Below are positions 46,041 through 56,178 of a stretch of 64,000 nucleotides of DNA, one piece after another (within the stretch, counting starts at the first letter, position 1; each line of letters opens with the position of its first letter). Source of the stretch: Pseudoalteromonas marina (GTDB lineage Bacteria > Pseudomonadota > Gammaproteobacteria > Enterobacterales > Alteromonadaceae); assembly GCF_000238335.3 (NCBI RefSeq), contig NZ_AHCB03000005.1:1674001-1738000 (forward strand), read 5' to 3'. Below the pieces are notes generated by a model. The model saw only the letters and a list, made by a program, of their open reading frames with translations. It did not search any database and was not told the origin of the DNA. The position numbers and the translations under genes were made by a program.

Positions 46041-46709
46041 TTAACTAGCAAGCGCCTGCAGTTTACTTACATCCAACACTGTAATGCACTGATACCCCAA
46101 ACTAATGGCATTTTTTTTAACCAGTTTTTGTAGTATTTGATTTATGGTTTGCCGTGTTAAATAGGTCATATCCGCTAATTGTTGCTGAGACAACGCCAAT
46201 GGCGCTGAAAAATTAGTTTGCTCACTCAGCATTAATAATCTGTTACATACCTTTTGCTCTGCACTGTGCAATGCATGATCTTCCATCGAAGAAAACATAA
46301 GCCGTAATTTTTGTGCTAATAATAAACCAAACTCCTGCCAATACTCAGGGTGTTTACTTAATAGTTGCTCTAATGATCGTTGTGGTACATAAAATAACTG
46401 AGCGTCAGTTTGTGCGTAAACGTCATGGGTTCTTAAGCCTTTATCAAATAACGTTACTTCACCAAACCATAACGATGCATCTATGAAACTCAAAACGGCC
46501 TCTTTACCATTACTATTTACGCCACTAATTCGCATAACCCCACTTAAAACAACGTATATTCCATCATGCGCATCGCCACGTAAAAATAGCGCTTGTTGGG
46601 CTTTCAAAGTGAGTATTTTACCGTGAGCTAATAAAAACATTTTTAGCTTGGGGCTACGATTTTTAAACCATTGCCCTTGCTCTATTACTGCTTGCTGATG
46701 CGCTTTCAT
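46041..46709 (-). CDS. Crp/Fnr-family transcriptional regulator
   Basis: 222 residues. A cyclic-nucleotide-binding-like beta-barrel (about 25-140; HDGIYVVLSGVMRISGVNSNGKEAVLSFIDASLWFGEV) is followed by a winged helix (LSQQQLADMTYLTRQTINQILQKLV, about 165-215). No Cys cluster for an iron-sulfur site. The ligand is unknown. It faces away from the TonB receptor gene at 47205. Confidence 0.9.
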   Translation of the reverse strand: MKAHQQAVIEQGQWFKNRSPKLKMFLLAHGKILTLKAQQALFLRGDAHDGIYVVLSGVMRISGVNSNGKEAVLSFIDASLWFGEVTLFDKGLRTHDVYAQTDAQLFYVPQRSLEQLLSKHPEYWQEFGLLLAQKLRLMFSSMEDHALHSAEQKVCNRLLMLSEQTNFSAPLALSQQQLADMTYLTRQTINQILQKLVKKNAISLGYQCITVLDVSKLQALAS

Positions 46710-47067
46710 GGTACCTCTTTAACAATCGTACTCACTTTTTGGAACCCAACGATATTTGCTAATTTCAAATAATTCATTAAATTTGATTGCTCCGTTTTTA
46801 ACTGTATTTCAACTTAACATTATTTGTTAATTTACTTGCACAATAACTCGAATTTATGACAATCCACTCAGATATATCAAGGGTCTAATCATTACATGTT
46901 GCGAGATTCAATTACTAGCACCACTTTTAAAGCATATTAATTTGGCATAATTTTAATGCAGTTTAACCAACCTCTTCACTCACAGTATAAATTACATTTT
47001 TCGAACAAATATATTTCATTTTATTAAAACATTAGTTGATCCTTCTATGAAATTGGTCTAGCATTTC

Positions 47068-47081
47068 TGGAAGCGCTTCCA
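47068..47081. promoter_or_regulatory. LacI-family operator 1 of the TonB receptor promoter
   Basis: TGGAAGCGCTTCCA is a perfect 14-bp palindrome. An identical site follows exactly 40 bases later. Confidence 0.85.
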
Positions 47082-47107
47082 CATAGGTGATTTTTAATTT
47101 CCTTTTC

Positions 47108-47121
47108 TGGAAGCGCTTCCA
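47108..47121. promoter_or_regulatory. LacI-family operator 2 of the TonB receptor promoter
   Basis: A second perfect TGGAAGCGCTTCCA, in the same wider context (TTTCTGGAAGCGCTTCCACA) as site 1, about 84 bases before the start codon. Confidence 0.85.
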
Positions 47122-47204
47122 CACATTTGACAATGTTAACATTTACACAATAACAGCCTCATACAAGCTGTTAATAATAATGATAAAAGTACGAGGGAAA
47201 CCGA

Positions 47205-50174
47205 ATGGCTAACCATATTGTAAGAAAAACAAAGATAGCAACCAGCCTATCTTTGATTTTAAGCGCATCTGTATCTTTACCGTTGCTTGCACAAGAAGAA
47301 GCAAATCAAGACGTTGAAGTAATTCAGGTCACCGGCTTTAAAAGTAGCATTAAAGAATCAACTCGATTAAAACGTGATGCCGCAGGTGTGGTAGACGCCA
47401 TTTCTGCTGAAGATATTGGTAAATTTCCCGATACCAATTTAGCCGAATCGCTACAGCGTATTACCGGTGTGTCGATTGATCGCTCAAACGGTGAAGGGTC
47501 TAAAGTGACCGTTCGTGGTTTTGGTCCCGATTACAATATGGTAACCCTAAATGGTCGCACAATGCCTGCTGCATCTCTTCCTGCAGGTGGCGGCACTCCC
47601 AATTCTCGTGCATTTGATTTTGCTAATTTGGCATCTGATAGCGTTAAATCAGTTGAAGTTTATAAAACAGGTAAAGCAAGTATTGCCTCTGGTGGTATTG
47701 GTGCAACTATTAACATTAACACTGCCCGGCCACTCGACAACCCTGGATTTATTTCAAGTATTGGTGTTAAAGCACTTCACGATACAACTAATCGCGTAGG
47801 CGATGACATTACACCTGAGCTTTCGGGTATTATTAGCTGGACCGACAGCGACGCTAAATTTGGCGCATCGTTAACGGCAAGCATGCAACAGCGCGATAGC
47901 TCATCAACAGGTGCATTTGTAAATCAGTGGAATACATCGGCTTTTGACGGCACTATTCCTCAAGCAGCTGACGATATTGTTTTAACTAACGCACCAGAGA
48001 TTGGCCAGCTTTATTCAATGCCATCAGATTTACGTTATACCATAGCCGACAGAGAGCGTACGCGTACAAATGCGCAATTAACATTTCAGTACAGCCCAAT
48101 TGATGATTTAACAGCCACACTTGATTACACCTACTCTAAACAGGATTTATTTGAAGCACGTGCTGAGCAGTCTCTTTGGATGGACAATTACAAAAGTGCG
48201 CTAACCTTTGATGACAACACCGTTAAAACACCTGTCTATTACCGTGAAGAGCGCCGCGATCTACAAACGCGTGATTTAGGTTTAGCATTTCAAGAGTTAA
48301 ATCAGGTAAATAAAAACGATTCAATCGGCTTAAATGTAGAGTATTACTTTAACTCTGAGTTGAGCTTTATGTTTGATGCACACAATTCAAAAGCCACCAG
48401 TAAACCTGATGCACCATACGGCAGCTGGGTTAATGCAGGCCTTGGTGCAAATGTTATTAATGCACAAGAAGTAGACTTTAGCCGCGAACTTCCTTCTATG
48501 AATATAGATTTTAACGACTGTCGACGCGCTAACTTAAACTGTAACAATACGCTCGACCCTGCAGATGTAGGTACCTCGATATTAGACTCTAATTTTGCAA
48601 GCCAAGAATCTGAAGTGAACGAATTTAGGCTTCATGGTAAATATGAGCTGGAAAACGGTGTAATTGACTTTGGCGTAGAATCTCGCTCTATGGAAAGCCA
48701 TTCACTTCAGTCACTTACTCGTAACACAATGGGAAATTGGGGAGTTGAAAACCCTGGTGAATTACCTGACGGTTATTTAAATCCTACCAACTTTTTAGCT
48801 GAGTTTGACGATTACGATACGTCTGGTTCATTTAATCAAGGCTATACGGGCAGCGCTTCACAAATAGGTTATTGGGCAGGCGAGCAATATGGATTTAACT
48901 TCGCAGCCGATGGCGCTTTTGCTACAAACCGCACCATAGAAGAAGATATTACTGCGGCCTTTGTTCAGTTCACTTATACTGGTTATTTTAATGACATGCC
49001 TTACAACATCGTTGTTGGCGCACGTCACGAGTCAACTGATATTACTTCAACTGCTAATATTGACCTGCCAAATGCCATTGCTTGGGAAGGCAACAACGAT
49101 TTTAACGTACGCTTTGGCTCAGATAAGCAAGATTTCACACTAAAATCTAGTTACGATCATTTTTTACCCAGCTTAGACTTTGACATAGAAGTAATCGAAA
49201 ACGTAAAAGCGCGCTTTTCTTACAGTACAACGATCGCCCGTCCAACGTATGATAACTTAAGTTCTGCCGCTACTGTCGGTGTACCGGGAGCACCAACCTT
49301 ATTGCCTGGTTCGTCACCAGCAACAGCGTCAACAGGTAATCCTGGTTTAGTGCCGCTTGAGTCAGATAACATTGATGTATCGGCAGAATGGTATTTTGCA
49401 GAAACAAGTTATGTATCGGTAGGTTACTACACAAAAGATATCGAAAACTTTATTGGTTTAACGCCAATGACACAAAATTACTATGGTTTACGCGATGCAA
49501 CTGCGGGCCCTCGCGCGCAAGCTGCCATTGCAGAACTTGAAGCCCGTGGGCTTGCTGTTACAGATTCAAACTTATTCCAAATGGTTGCGGCTACCGAAAA
49601 TGGGGTAGATTTTGATTCTATGACTTACGAAGAATTTGAAGCGGCGTACGATGTTATTGCTAACAGCGATGATCCACTACTCGATTTTACTGCACAAGTA
49701 CCAACCAATAATAAAAGCGCCACCATAGATGGTTTTGAAATTGCATTTCAACACTTTTTTGGTGAAAGCGGTTTTGGCGTTCAAGCAAACTACACTACCG
49801 TTAATGGCGATATAGACTTTGATGTAAATGCTAGCCCTTCTACAACGCAGTTTGCACTGGTGGGGCTAAGCGATACAGCCAACTTTATTGCCATGTACGA
49901 AAACGATGACTTTCAAGCCCGTGTTGCCTATAACTGGCGGGATAAGTTTTTAAATAGTGCTGCGCGTTACGTTAACGAACCTGGTTTTACTGAAGAGTAT
50001 TATCAAATCGACTTTAACGTTGCTTACAACTACAGCGAACAGCTTTCGTTTTTTGTTGAAGGTATAAATATTACTGAGCAAAACAGCCGCGAACATGGCC
50101 GTACATCAGTGCAATTATGGAACTTACAACAACTAGGCGCACGCTACAATATTGGTATGCGTTACAACTTCTAA
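47205..50174 (+). CDS. TonB-dependent receptor for oligosaccharide uptake
   Basis: 989 residues. A signal peptide (SLSLILSASVSLPLLAQ) is followed by a TonB-box region (VEVIQVTGF), the plug domain with ISAEDIGKFPDTNLAESLQRITGVSIDR, and a 22-strand barrel ending in GARYNIGMRYNF with terminal Phe. The plug start is typical of the TIGR01782 group linked to carbohydrate loci of Alteromonadales and Xanthomonadaceae. It would carry beta-glucan oligomers across the outer membrane. Operators upstream suggest LacI control. Two halogenase-like genes follow. Confidence 0.93.
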   Translation: MANHIVRKTKIATSLSLILSASVSLPLLAQEEANQDVEVIQVTGFKSSIKESTRLKRDAAGVVDAISAEDIGKFPDTNLAESLQRITGVSIDRSNGEGSKVTVRGFGPDYNMVTLNGRTMPAASLPAGGGTPNSRAFDFANLASDSVKSVEVYKTGKASIASGGIGATININTARPLDNPGFISSIGVKALHDTTNRVGDDITPELSGIISWTDSDAKFGASLTASMQQRDSSSTGAFVNQWNTSAFDGTIPQAADDIVLTNAPEIGQLYSMPSDLRYTIADRERTRTNAQLTFQYSPIDDLTATLDYTYSKQDLFEARAEQSLWMDNYKSALTFDDNTVKTPVYYREERRDLQTRDLGLAFQELNQVNKNDSIGLNVEYYFNSELSFMFDAHNSKATSKPDAPYGSWVNAGLGANVINAQEVDFSRELPSMNIDFNDCRRANLNCNNTLDPADVGTSILDSNFASQESEVNEFRLHGKYELENGVIDFGVESRSMESHSLQSLTRNTMGNWGVENPGELPDGYLNPTNFLAEFDDYDTSGSFNQGYTGSASQIGYWAGEQYGFNFAADGAFATNRTIEEDITAAFVQFTYTGYFNDMPYNIVVGARHESTDITSTANIDLPNAIAWEGNNDFNVRFGSDKQDFTLKSSYDHFLPSLDFDIEVIENVKARFSYSTTIARPTYDNLSSAATVGVPGAPTLLPGSSPATASTGNPGLVPLESDNIDVSAEWYFAETSYVSVGYYTKDIENFIGLTPMTQNYYGLRDATAGPRAQAAIAELEARGLAVTDSNLFQMVAATENGVDFDSMTYEEFEAAYDVIANSDDPLLDFTAQVPTNNKSATIDGFEIAFQHFFGESGFGVQANYTTVNGDIDFDVNASPSTTQFALVGLSDTANFIAMYENDDFQARVAYNWRDKFLNSAARYVNEPGFTEEYYQIDFNVAYNYSEQLSFFVEGINITEQNSREHGRTSVQLWNLQQLGARYNIGMRYNF

Positions 50175-50188
50175 AGGTAATACCAAGC

Positions 50189-50219
50189 AAAGCCGTTAGT
50201 TATTACTAGCGGCTTTTTT
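50189..50219 (+). terminator. Terminator after the TonB receptor gene
   Basis: Stem AAAGCCGTTAGT/ACTAGCGGCTTT (one G-T pair) with loop TATT, followed by a T-run. The halogenase genes downstream may be expressed by readthrough or their own promoter. Confidence 0.8.
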
Positions 50220-50269
50220 GTATTTAAAACGATATAGTTTACGTGTTATCAAGTTTAGGGTTTTAACTC

Positions 50270-51820
50270 ATGACCAAACCAATAAAAAAAATAGTCATTT
50301 TAGGTGGTGGTACAGCCGGCTGGCTAAGTGCGGGTTTATTAGCTGCTGAGCATCCACATTTGAGTGTCACGTTAATTGAGTCAGCAAACGTACCAATACT
50401 AGGTGTAGGCGAAGGCACGTGGCCTTCAATGCGTAATACGTTACAGCGTATTGGCATTAAAGAAATTGATTTTATAACCCAGTGCGATGCCACCTTTAAG
50501 CAAGGTTCTAAATTTATAAATTGGCGCAACCTAAATAAGGGAGAAAACTACTACCACCCTTTTATGGACCCTCAAGGCTACGAGCAAACCAATTTACACG
50601 CAAATTGGCAACGTATTGCACCTAACCAAAAGTTTGCTGACGTTGTTAATATGCAAAGTTTTGTATGCCAAGCAGCACTTGCGCCAAAACAATTACAAAC
50701 ACCCGAATACGCAGCAGTCACCAACTATGGCTATCATTTAGAGGCAGGTAAATTTGCCGAGTTTTTAAAAAACCACGGTGTTAAAAACTTAAATGTTACA
50801 CATATTACTGACGATGTAACCCACGTTATTAACGACGAGCATGGCTATATTGCCTCATTAAAAACAAATAAAAATGGCGATATAACAGGTGATTTATTTA
50901 TAGATTGCTCAGGCTCTCGTGCTCGCTTAATTGGTGAGCATTTTAATAGTGAGTTTATAGCGCAAGATCATATTTTATTTAATAACAGCGCTGTTGCAGC
51001 GCAAGTACCTAATGCACACATCAATCAGCCAATTGCCTCTGCAACGCTCTCTACTGCGCAAAGTAACGGCTGGATTTGGGATATAGCCCTGCCAACACGC
51101 CGTGGCACAGGTTATGTATTTAGTAGTCAATATCAAAGCGATGAAAGCGCAACTGATACTTTAAAAAGCTACATAGCTAAAAGTACTAGCGAGCAACAAA
51201 CTGAGCAGCTTAATTACCGTGTATTAAAATTCAGCCCAGGGTACAGACAAAAGTTTTGGATTAAAAACTGTGTTGCCGTGGGTATGTCGGCTGGATTTTT
51301 AGAGCCACTTGAAGCCTCTGCACTTGCCATGGTTGAACTTTCAATTAGTATGCTGAGCGAGCAACTACCACAAAACCGCACGCATATGAGCCAACTTGCA
51401 AATCGCTTTAACGACCGTTTTAGCACGCGCTGGCAACGTGTTGTCGAATTTTTAAGACTCCATTATGTTTTAAGCGAACGAGACGATACCCCTTACTGGC
51501 AAAATATTCGGGATTTAACAACTGCACCAGAGCGCCTACAAAACTTACTTAAACTTTGGCAATTTCAGCCCCCTAGCCGCTTTGACTTTATTGAAAACGA
51601 AGAAGTATTTTCATCAAGTAGTTATCAGTATATTTTATACGGCATGGGCTTTAATACACAAACACCTCAAGCACACAATGCGTTTACCAGCGCTCAAGCT
51701 GGCGATTATTTTTATCAGCAAAACCGTGAAAAAATAGCGCAATACTTAAAAGGCTTACCGAGTAACCGCGCGCTTTTAAATGATCTTTTATCTAATAATA
51801 GGCAGCCACATAATGACTAA
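50270..51820 (+). CDS. Tryptophan-halogenase-like flavoprotein, first of pair
   Basis: 516 residues. FAD-binding GGGTAGWLSAG starts at about residue 12; LGVGEGTWPSMRNTL is the halogenase region carrying the usual active-site area, and the WxWxIP-type motif appears as NGWIWDIALP (final I-P replaced by I-A-L-P). Members of this family in marine sugar loci are common but have no known substrate. Loss of the exact WxWxIP motif suggests this protein may not act as a true tryptophan halogenase. It overlaps the second gene by 8 bases. Confidence 0.87.
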   Translation: MTKPIKKIVILGGGTAGWLSAGLLAAEHPHLSVTLIESANVPILGVGEGTWPSMRNTLQRIGIKEIDFITQCDATFKQGSKFINWRNLNKGENYYHPFMDPQGYEQTNLHANWQRIAPNQKFADVVNMQSFVCQAALAPKQLQTPEYAAVTNYGYHLEAGKFAEFLKNHGVKNLNVTHITDDVTHVINDEHGYIASLKTNKNGDITGDLFIDCSGSRARLIGEHFNSEFIAQDHILFNNSAVAAQVPNAHINQPIASATLSTAQSNGWIWDIALPTRRGTGYVFSSQYQSDESATDTLKSYIAKSTSEQQTEQLNYRVLKFSPGYRQKFWIKNCVAVGMSAGFLEPLEASALAMVELSISMLSEQLPQNRTHMSQLANRFNDRFSTRWQRVVEFLRLHYVLSERDDTPYWQNIRDLTTAPERLQNLLKLWQFQPPSRFDFIENEEVFSSSSYQYILYGMGFNTQTPQAHNAFTSAQAGDYFYQQNREKIAQYLKGLPSNRALLNDLLSNNRQPHND

Positions 51821-53300
51821 AACAAATGCTGTTAAAAATGTAGTAATAGCGGGAGGCGGCACTGCAGGCTGGATGGCTGCGGCTGCACTTGCAAAATTAA
51901 TTGGCGAAAATATACACGTTACCCTTGTTGAATCTGACGATATTGGCACTGTAGGCGTTGGCGAGGCAACAATTCCGCCTATTCGTACGTTTCATAAATT
52001 GCTAGGTATAAACGAGCAAGCTTTTATGAAAGCCACTCAAGCAAGCTTTAAATTAGGTATTAGCTTTGAAAACTGGGGCGATGAAAACACGCGTTATATT
52101 CACTCATTTGGCGCAACAGGCAAAGAATGTTGGGCGGGTGAGTTTCATCACTTTTGGCTACAAGGCAAAACTTTAGGAATAAACAACCCTTTTGGCGATT
52201 ACTGTTACGAGCTGCAAGCGGCTAAAGCCGGTAAATTTGCGTTTAACCAACAAAACCCTATTAACTACGCCTACCATATGGATGCTACCCGCTACGCGCA
52301 GTTTTTACGTGAATTTTCAGAGCCATTAGGTGTAAAGCGTGTTGAAGGTAAAATACAAAAAGTAGTAAAAAATGCTAAAACAGGCCACATAGAATCATTA
52401 CTTTTAAATAGTGGCGAGCAAATAAACGGCGACTTTTTTATAGATTGCACCGGCTTTAGAGGCTTATTGATAGAGCAAGCATTGCATACGGGCTACGAAG
52501 ATTGGTCGCACTTATTACCATGCAATAGCGCCATTGCAGTACAAACAAAATCAACAAGCGATACCGTATTGCCACTTACCCGCTCTATTGCCCATAAAAG
52601 CGGTTGGCAATGGCGTATACCGCTGCAAAGTCGTGTCGGAAATGGGTTAGTGTATTGCAGCCAATATATGGATGACGAACAAGCTAAAGCGTTATTGCTA
52701 AATAACATTGAAGGTGAAGCGCTTACTGAACCCCGTGTTATTAAATTTAAAACTGGGCGGCGCTTAAAAGGCTGGAACAAAAACTGCCTTGCGCTAGGTC
52801 TTGCTAGTGGATTTGTTGAACCACTTGAGTCCACCAGCATTCATTTAATTATGTCGGGTATTATTCGCTTTATGCGTTTATTTCCGTTTAATGGCATAAC
52901 CAATCACGCCATTGATGAATACAACAAACAACTTAAAAGCGAAATTGAAAATATTCGTGACTTTATTGTGCTGCATTACAAAGTAACTAATCGCGATGAC
53001 AGCGAATTTTGGCTGCATTGTAGCGCCATGGAAGTGCCAAAAACACTTAAGCATAAAATTGATTTGTTTAAACAAACTGGCCGTGTATTTTTAGACGATG
53101 GTGATATTTTTAGAGTCGATTCCTGGGTGCAAGTTATGCTTGGTCAAGGTATTGTGCCTGAACAGCACCACTTAATAGCCAGCATGATGAGCGATGAAGA
53201 ACTCGCCCGTTTTTTACACGGTATTAAACAGCAAATAGAACAGCGCGTTAGCCAATTACCGCCGCATCATGAATTTTTAAAACACTATTGCCCTGCATAA
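51813..53300 (+). CDS. Tryptophan-halogenase-like flavoprotein, second of pair
   Basis: 495 residues from the ATG at 51813 (an in-frame upstream start at 51780 lies inside the first gene). FAD motif GGGTAGWMAAAALAKL, the VGVGEATIPPIRTFHKLLGI region and a perfect WxWxIP motif in SGWQWRIP at the halogenase position. It is translated with overlap from the first paralogue. The reaction in this context is unknown; it may modify an aromatic compound linked to sugar use. A GH3 gene converges from downstream. Confidence 0.9.
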   Translation: MTKTNAVKNVVIAGGGTAGWMAAAALAKLIGENIHVTLVESDDIGTVGVGEATIPPIRTFHKLLGINEQAFMKATQASFKLGISFENWGDENTRYIHSFGATGKECWAGEFHHFWLQGKTLGINNPFGDYCYELQAAKAGKFAFNQQNPINYAYHMDATRYAQFLREFSEPLGVKRVEGKIQKVVKNAKTGHIESLLLNSGEQINGDFFIDCTGFRGLLIEQALHTGYEDWSHLLPCNSAIAVQTKSTSDTVLPLTRSIAHKSGWQWRIPLQSRVGNGLVYCSQYMDDEQAKALLLNNIEGEALTEPRVIKFKTGRRLKGWNKNCLALGLASGFVEPLESTSIHLIMSGIIRFMRLFPFNGITNHAIDEYNKQLKSEIENIRDFIVLHYKVTNRDDSEFWLHCSAMEVPKTLKHKIDLFKQTGRVFLDDGDIFRVDSWVQVMLGQGIVPEQHHLIASMMSDEELARFLHGIKQQIEQRVSQLPPHHEFLKHYCPA

Positions 53301-53326
53301 ATCTCCTCTTTAAAAAAGCCCTGAAA

Positions 53327-53348
53327 AAAGCCCTTAAAAAAGGGCTTT
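53327..53348 (-). terminator. Terminator after the locus B GH3 gene
   Basis: AAAGCCCTT and AAGGGCTTT form the stem, with a U-run on the minus strand. Convergent halogenase transcription may also end here. Confidence 0.75.
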
Positions 53349-53386
53349 GAGACAACACACAATAAACTTAACTTATAAACACGCTA

Positions 53387-55954
53387 TTACTCACATTTAA
53401 CCGTGGCGCTATTTGCGCTTTGTGGTTTAAAGCTAATATCTGCAACTGAAACGCTAAGCTCTCCTGCCGTTTTAATAATAAACGGGCTGGTTACTCTGGC
53501 AAAATCAACGCCCTTTTTAGCAAAACAGGTTAAATCTATACTCATTGTTTGCCATGTATTTAAGGCTGAATTTTTAAGCTCATTGGTAATATTAAGCTCG
53601 CCACCACAGCCTTGCTCGCATTTCATACCTAGTTGCACTTGCTCTGTTGGCATTGTATTTATTTTATAGCTAAAACTAAGCGCTGAATTAGCCTCAATAT
53701 AAGCTACTTTGTCTTCAGTAAAGTTACTGTTAATTTCGATATAGCTTGTGCTAGAGCCTGTAAAATTAAACGCCATCGCATCTTCTTGAATGGCCTTATC
53801 TTCAGTACGATAAGTAATGCCGCCAAGCTTTACACTGTTGCTGGCCACTTGATGCTGCTGGTTATTAGAGTTTAAAAACAAACGCCACGGCGTTTTAAAG
53901 CTGCCATTAAATATAGACAGCGGCGCAAGGTTGCTTACATCAACACCTGACTCTTCATTTAGGTTATTGGTAAGGGTACTTTTATCTTTATAGGTTAACC
54001 CAAATCCATAAGGTAGTAGCGGTGCATAATGTTCATTGCCCTTGTTTACAGCCGTTTGTAGTGGCGATTTAGGCCAAGAGAACGATAACTTACCTTTAAA
54101 GTCATGTTGTACTTGCCCTTGTTTATCGCTTAGTAATACATCAGCAACACCTTGGCCTTCAGTGCCAGGAAGCCATGCAGCTACAAACGCATCAGATGCA
54201 TTAAGCTCGCTATTAACCCACATGGGTCTGCCCGATATAAACACAGATACAACCGGTATATTTTGCTGTTTTAACGCTTTTAATATTTTAAGTGAGCGTT
54301 TATTACCTCGCTCAAACTCAAGGTTATCTTTATCGCCATGCCCTTCTGCGTATGGCTCTTCGCCAAATACAACAATGGCTACGTCGGGTGTAGTATCAAA
54401 CGTGCCATTTGGGCTTAAAATAGCGTTACCACCAGCAGAGTCTATTTGCGTTTTTAGCCCCGCATAAATAGACGTTGCTCCAGGGAAATCTGCATTTTTA
54501 TTGTTGGTGCCTTGCCACGTAATGCTCCAACCGCCCGATTGTTTACCAATATTATTGGCCGCATCGCCTGCTACAAGTATATTGCTTGATGGGTTAATCG
54601 GTAATATATGGTTATTGTTTTTAAGCAGTACTAAAGACTCTTGCACCGCTTGGCGGGCAATATCACGATGTGCTGGCGCACCAATTAGCGCTAATTTACC
54701 TGAGAATTTACGCTTGGCAGGGCTTGGTTTTTCAAATAAACCCGCACGTAATTTAACGCGTAAAATACGTGCAACGGCATCATCTATTCTAGCCATAGGA
54801 ATAGTACCTGCTTTTACTTGCGCTATTGTATTGTTATAAAGTGGTTTCCAAGCACTTGTAGGCACCATAAAAATATCAAGCCCCGCATTGACTGCTTGTG
54901 GGCAGCTTTCGTTAGTACAGCCGGCAACTTGCCCGTGGCCGTTCCAATCTCCTACAACAAAGCCATCAAAACCCATTTTGGTTTTGAGTACATCGGTAAG
55001 TAAGTATTTATTGCCATGATTTTTTTTGCCATGCCAGCTATTAAACGACGCCATAACAGACTGACTACCTGCCGTTAAGCCACCTATATAACCTTGCGCA
55101 TGTATATTGTATAAATCTTTTTCGGTATCAATATTATTACCTTGATCGTCGCCATCCACTGTACCACCATCACCTAAAAAGTGCTTAACAGTGCTAATTA
55201 CGCGTTTATCACTTAAAAAGTCGCCATCGGCTCTACCTTGTAAGCCATTTACAATAGCGGCTGAATACTCGCGAACAATTGCAGGGTCTTCTGAATAGCC
55301 TTCGTAGGTTCTGCCCCAGCGATCATCGCGCACTACAGCTACGGTAGGTGCAAATACCCAATCAATTCCTGTAGCCATTACTTCTACCGCTGTTGCCGCT
55401 GCAATTTGCTCTATAAGCGCAGGGTTATTAGCAGCACCCAAACCAATATTATGTGGAAATAACGTCGCACCAATGACGTTATTGTGTCCATGTACGGCAT
55501 CGGTGCCCCACATGGTAGGGATTTTACTGCCATCAAGCGTATCATCAACCGATGCTTGATACATACTCTCTGCAAGCGCTATCCAGTCAGCAGGAGTAGC
55601 ATGCTTATTAGCATCAGGAAAAGAGCCTCCACCATTTAAATAAGATCCAAACCCATATTTGCGCATATCTTCAACGGTTATATCGCGAATTTCTGGTTGG
55701 ATCATTTGCGCTACTTTTTGCTCAAGCGTCATCGACTTTAAATAACCAGCAATTGTATTTTCAATCTCGGCACTTTTTTGTACTTTGTTTTTAAGTGTTG
55801 GCCAAAGTGTTATATCGCCCTGCTCATGCTCCGAGGCGTTAGTATGATTGTTACTAACTTGCGTTTGCTGTTTATTACAGGCTGTTAAAACGCATATTCC
55901 TCCCACTAAAAGGAAAAGAATTTTTAATGCTTTTGTGTTTAAGCTTTTTTTCAT
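53387..55954 (-). CDS. GH3 exo-beta-glucosidase lipoprotein, locus B
   Basis: 855 residues, a close paralogue of the GH3 at 19954. Lipobox LTAC near residue 26, nucleophile Asp336 in FVVGDWNGHG, and the same C-terminal beta-rich extension. The homopolymeric stretch of the paralogue is absent: the GGG is coded by mixed Gly codons (around 55630). It presumably removes glucose from beta-gluco-oligosaccharides in the periplasm. It is divergent from the GH1 gene, across two LacI-type operators. Confidence 0.93.
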   Translation of the reverse strand: MKKSLNTKALKILFLLVGGICVLTACNKQQTQVSNNHTNASEHEQGDITLWPTLKNKVQKSAEIENTIAGYLKSMTLEQKVAQMIQPEIRDITVEDMRKYGFGSYLNGGGSFPDANKHATPADWIALAESMYQASVDDTLDGSKIPTMWGTDAVHGHNNVIGATLFPHNIGLGAANNPALIEQIAAATAVEVMATGIDWVFAPTVAVVRDDRWGRTYEGYSEDPAIVREYSAAIVNGLQGRADGDFLSDKRVISTVKHFLGDGGTVDGDDQGNNIDTEKDLYNIHAQGYIGGLTAGSQSVMASFNSWHGKKNHGNKYLLTDVLKTKMGFDGFVVGDWNGHGQVAGCTNESCPQAVNAGLDIFMVPTSAWKPLYNNTIAQVKAGTIPMARIDDAVARILRVKLRAGLFEKPSPAKRKFSGKLALIGAPAHRDIARQAVQESLVLLKNNNHILPINPSSNILVAGDAANNIGKQSGGWSITWQGTNNKNADFPGATSIYAGLKTQIDSAGGNAILSPNGTFDTTPDVAIVVFGEEPYAEGHGDKDNLEFERGNKRSLKILKALKQQNIPVVSVFISGRPMWVNSELNASDAFVAAWLPGTEGQGVADVLLSDKQGQVQHDFKGKLSFSWPKSPLQTAVNKGNEHYAPLLPYGFGLTYKDKSTLTNNLNEESGVDVSNLAPLSIFNGSFKTPWRLFLNSNNQQHQVASNSVKLGGITYRTEDKAIQEDAMAFNFTGSSTSYIEINSNFTEDKVAYIEANSALSFSYKINTMPTEQVQLGMKCEQGCGGELNITNELKNSALNTWQTMSIDLTCFAKKGVDFARVTSPFIIKTAGELSVSVADISFKPQSANSATVKCE

Positions 55955-56052
55955 TGTTATGGCCCTGTGTTGTCTGGGTGTGTTTTTATAATGTAATTTG
56001 CTTATTTAAATATAACTATTGACCTGTTAAACAATAGCCACTAACCTAAATA

Positions 56053-56066
56053 TGGAAGCGCTTCCT
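56053..56066. promoter_or_regulatory. LacI-family operator between GH3 and GH1 of locus B, site 1
   Basis: TGGAAGCGCTTCCT, one mismatch from the perfect palindrome. Confidence 0.8.
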
Positions 56067-56110
56067 GAAAGTTATTAAATACTATACCCGGCGATTAATC
56101 AAATTAATTA

Positions 56111-56124
56111 TGGAAGCGCTTCCA
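56111..56124. promoter_or_regulatory. LacI-family operator between GH3 and GH1 of locus B, site 2
   Basis: TGGAAGCGCTTCCA, perfect palindrome and identical to the TonB receptor sites. Confidence 0.85.
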
Positions 56125-56178
56125 ACTTTAACTTTATAAAAGCAAATTTACTAAAAATAAAGCAGGGGTTTTCGCTTA

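Larger units (their letters stand above)
46710..47204. promoter_or_regulatory. Divergent regulatory region upstream of the TonB receptor
   Basis: 495 bases without a gene. The last part carries two perfect LacI-type operators (47068 and 47108, separate entries) before the TonB receptor. The remainder is AT-rich with no recognised element. Confidence 0.65.
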
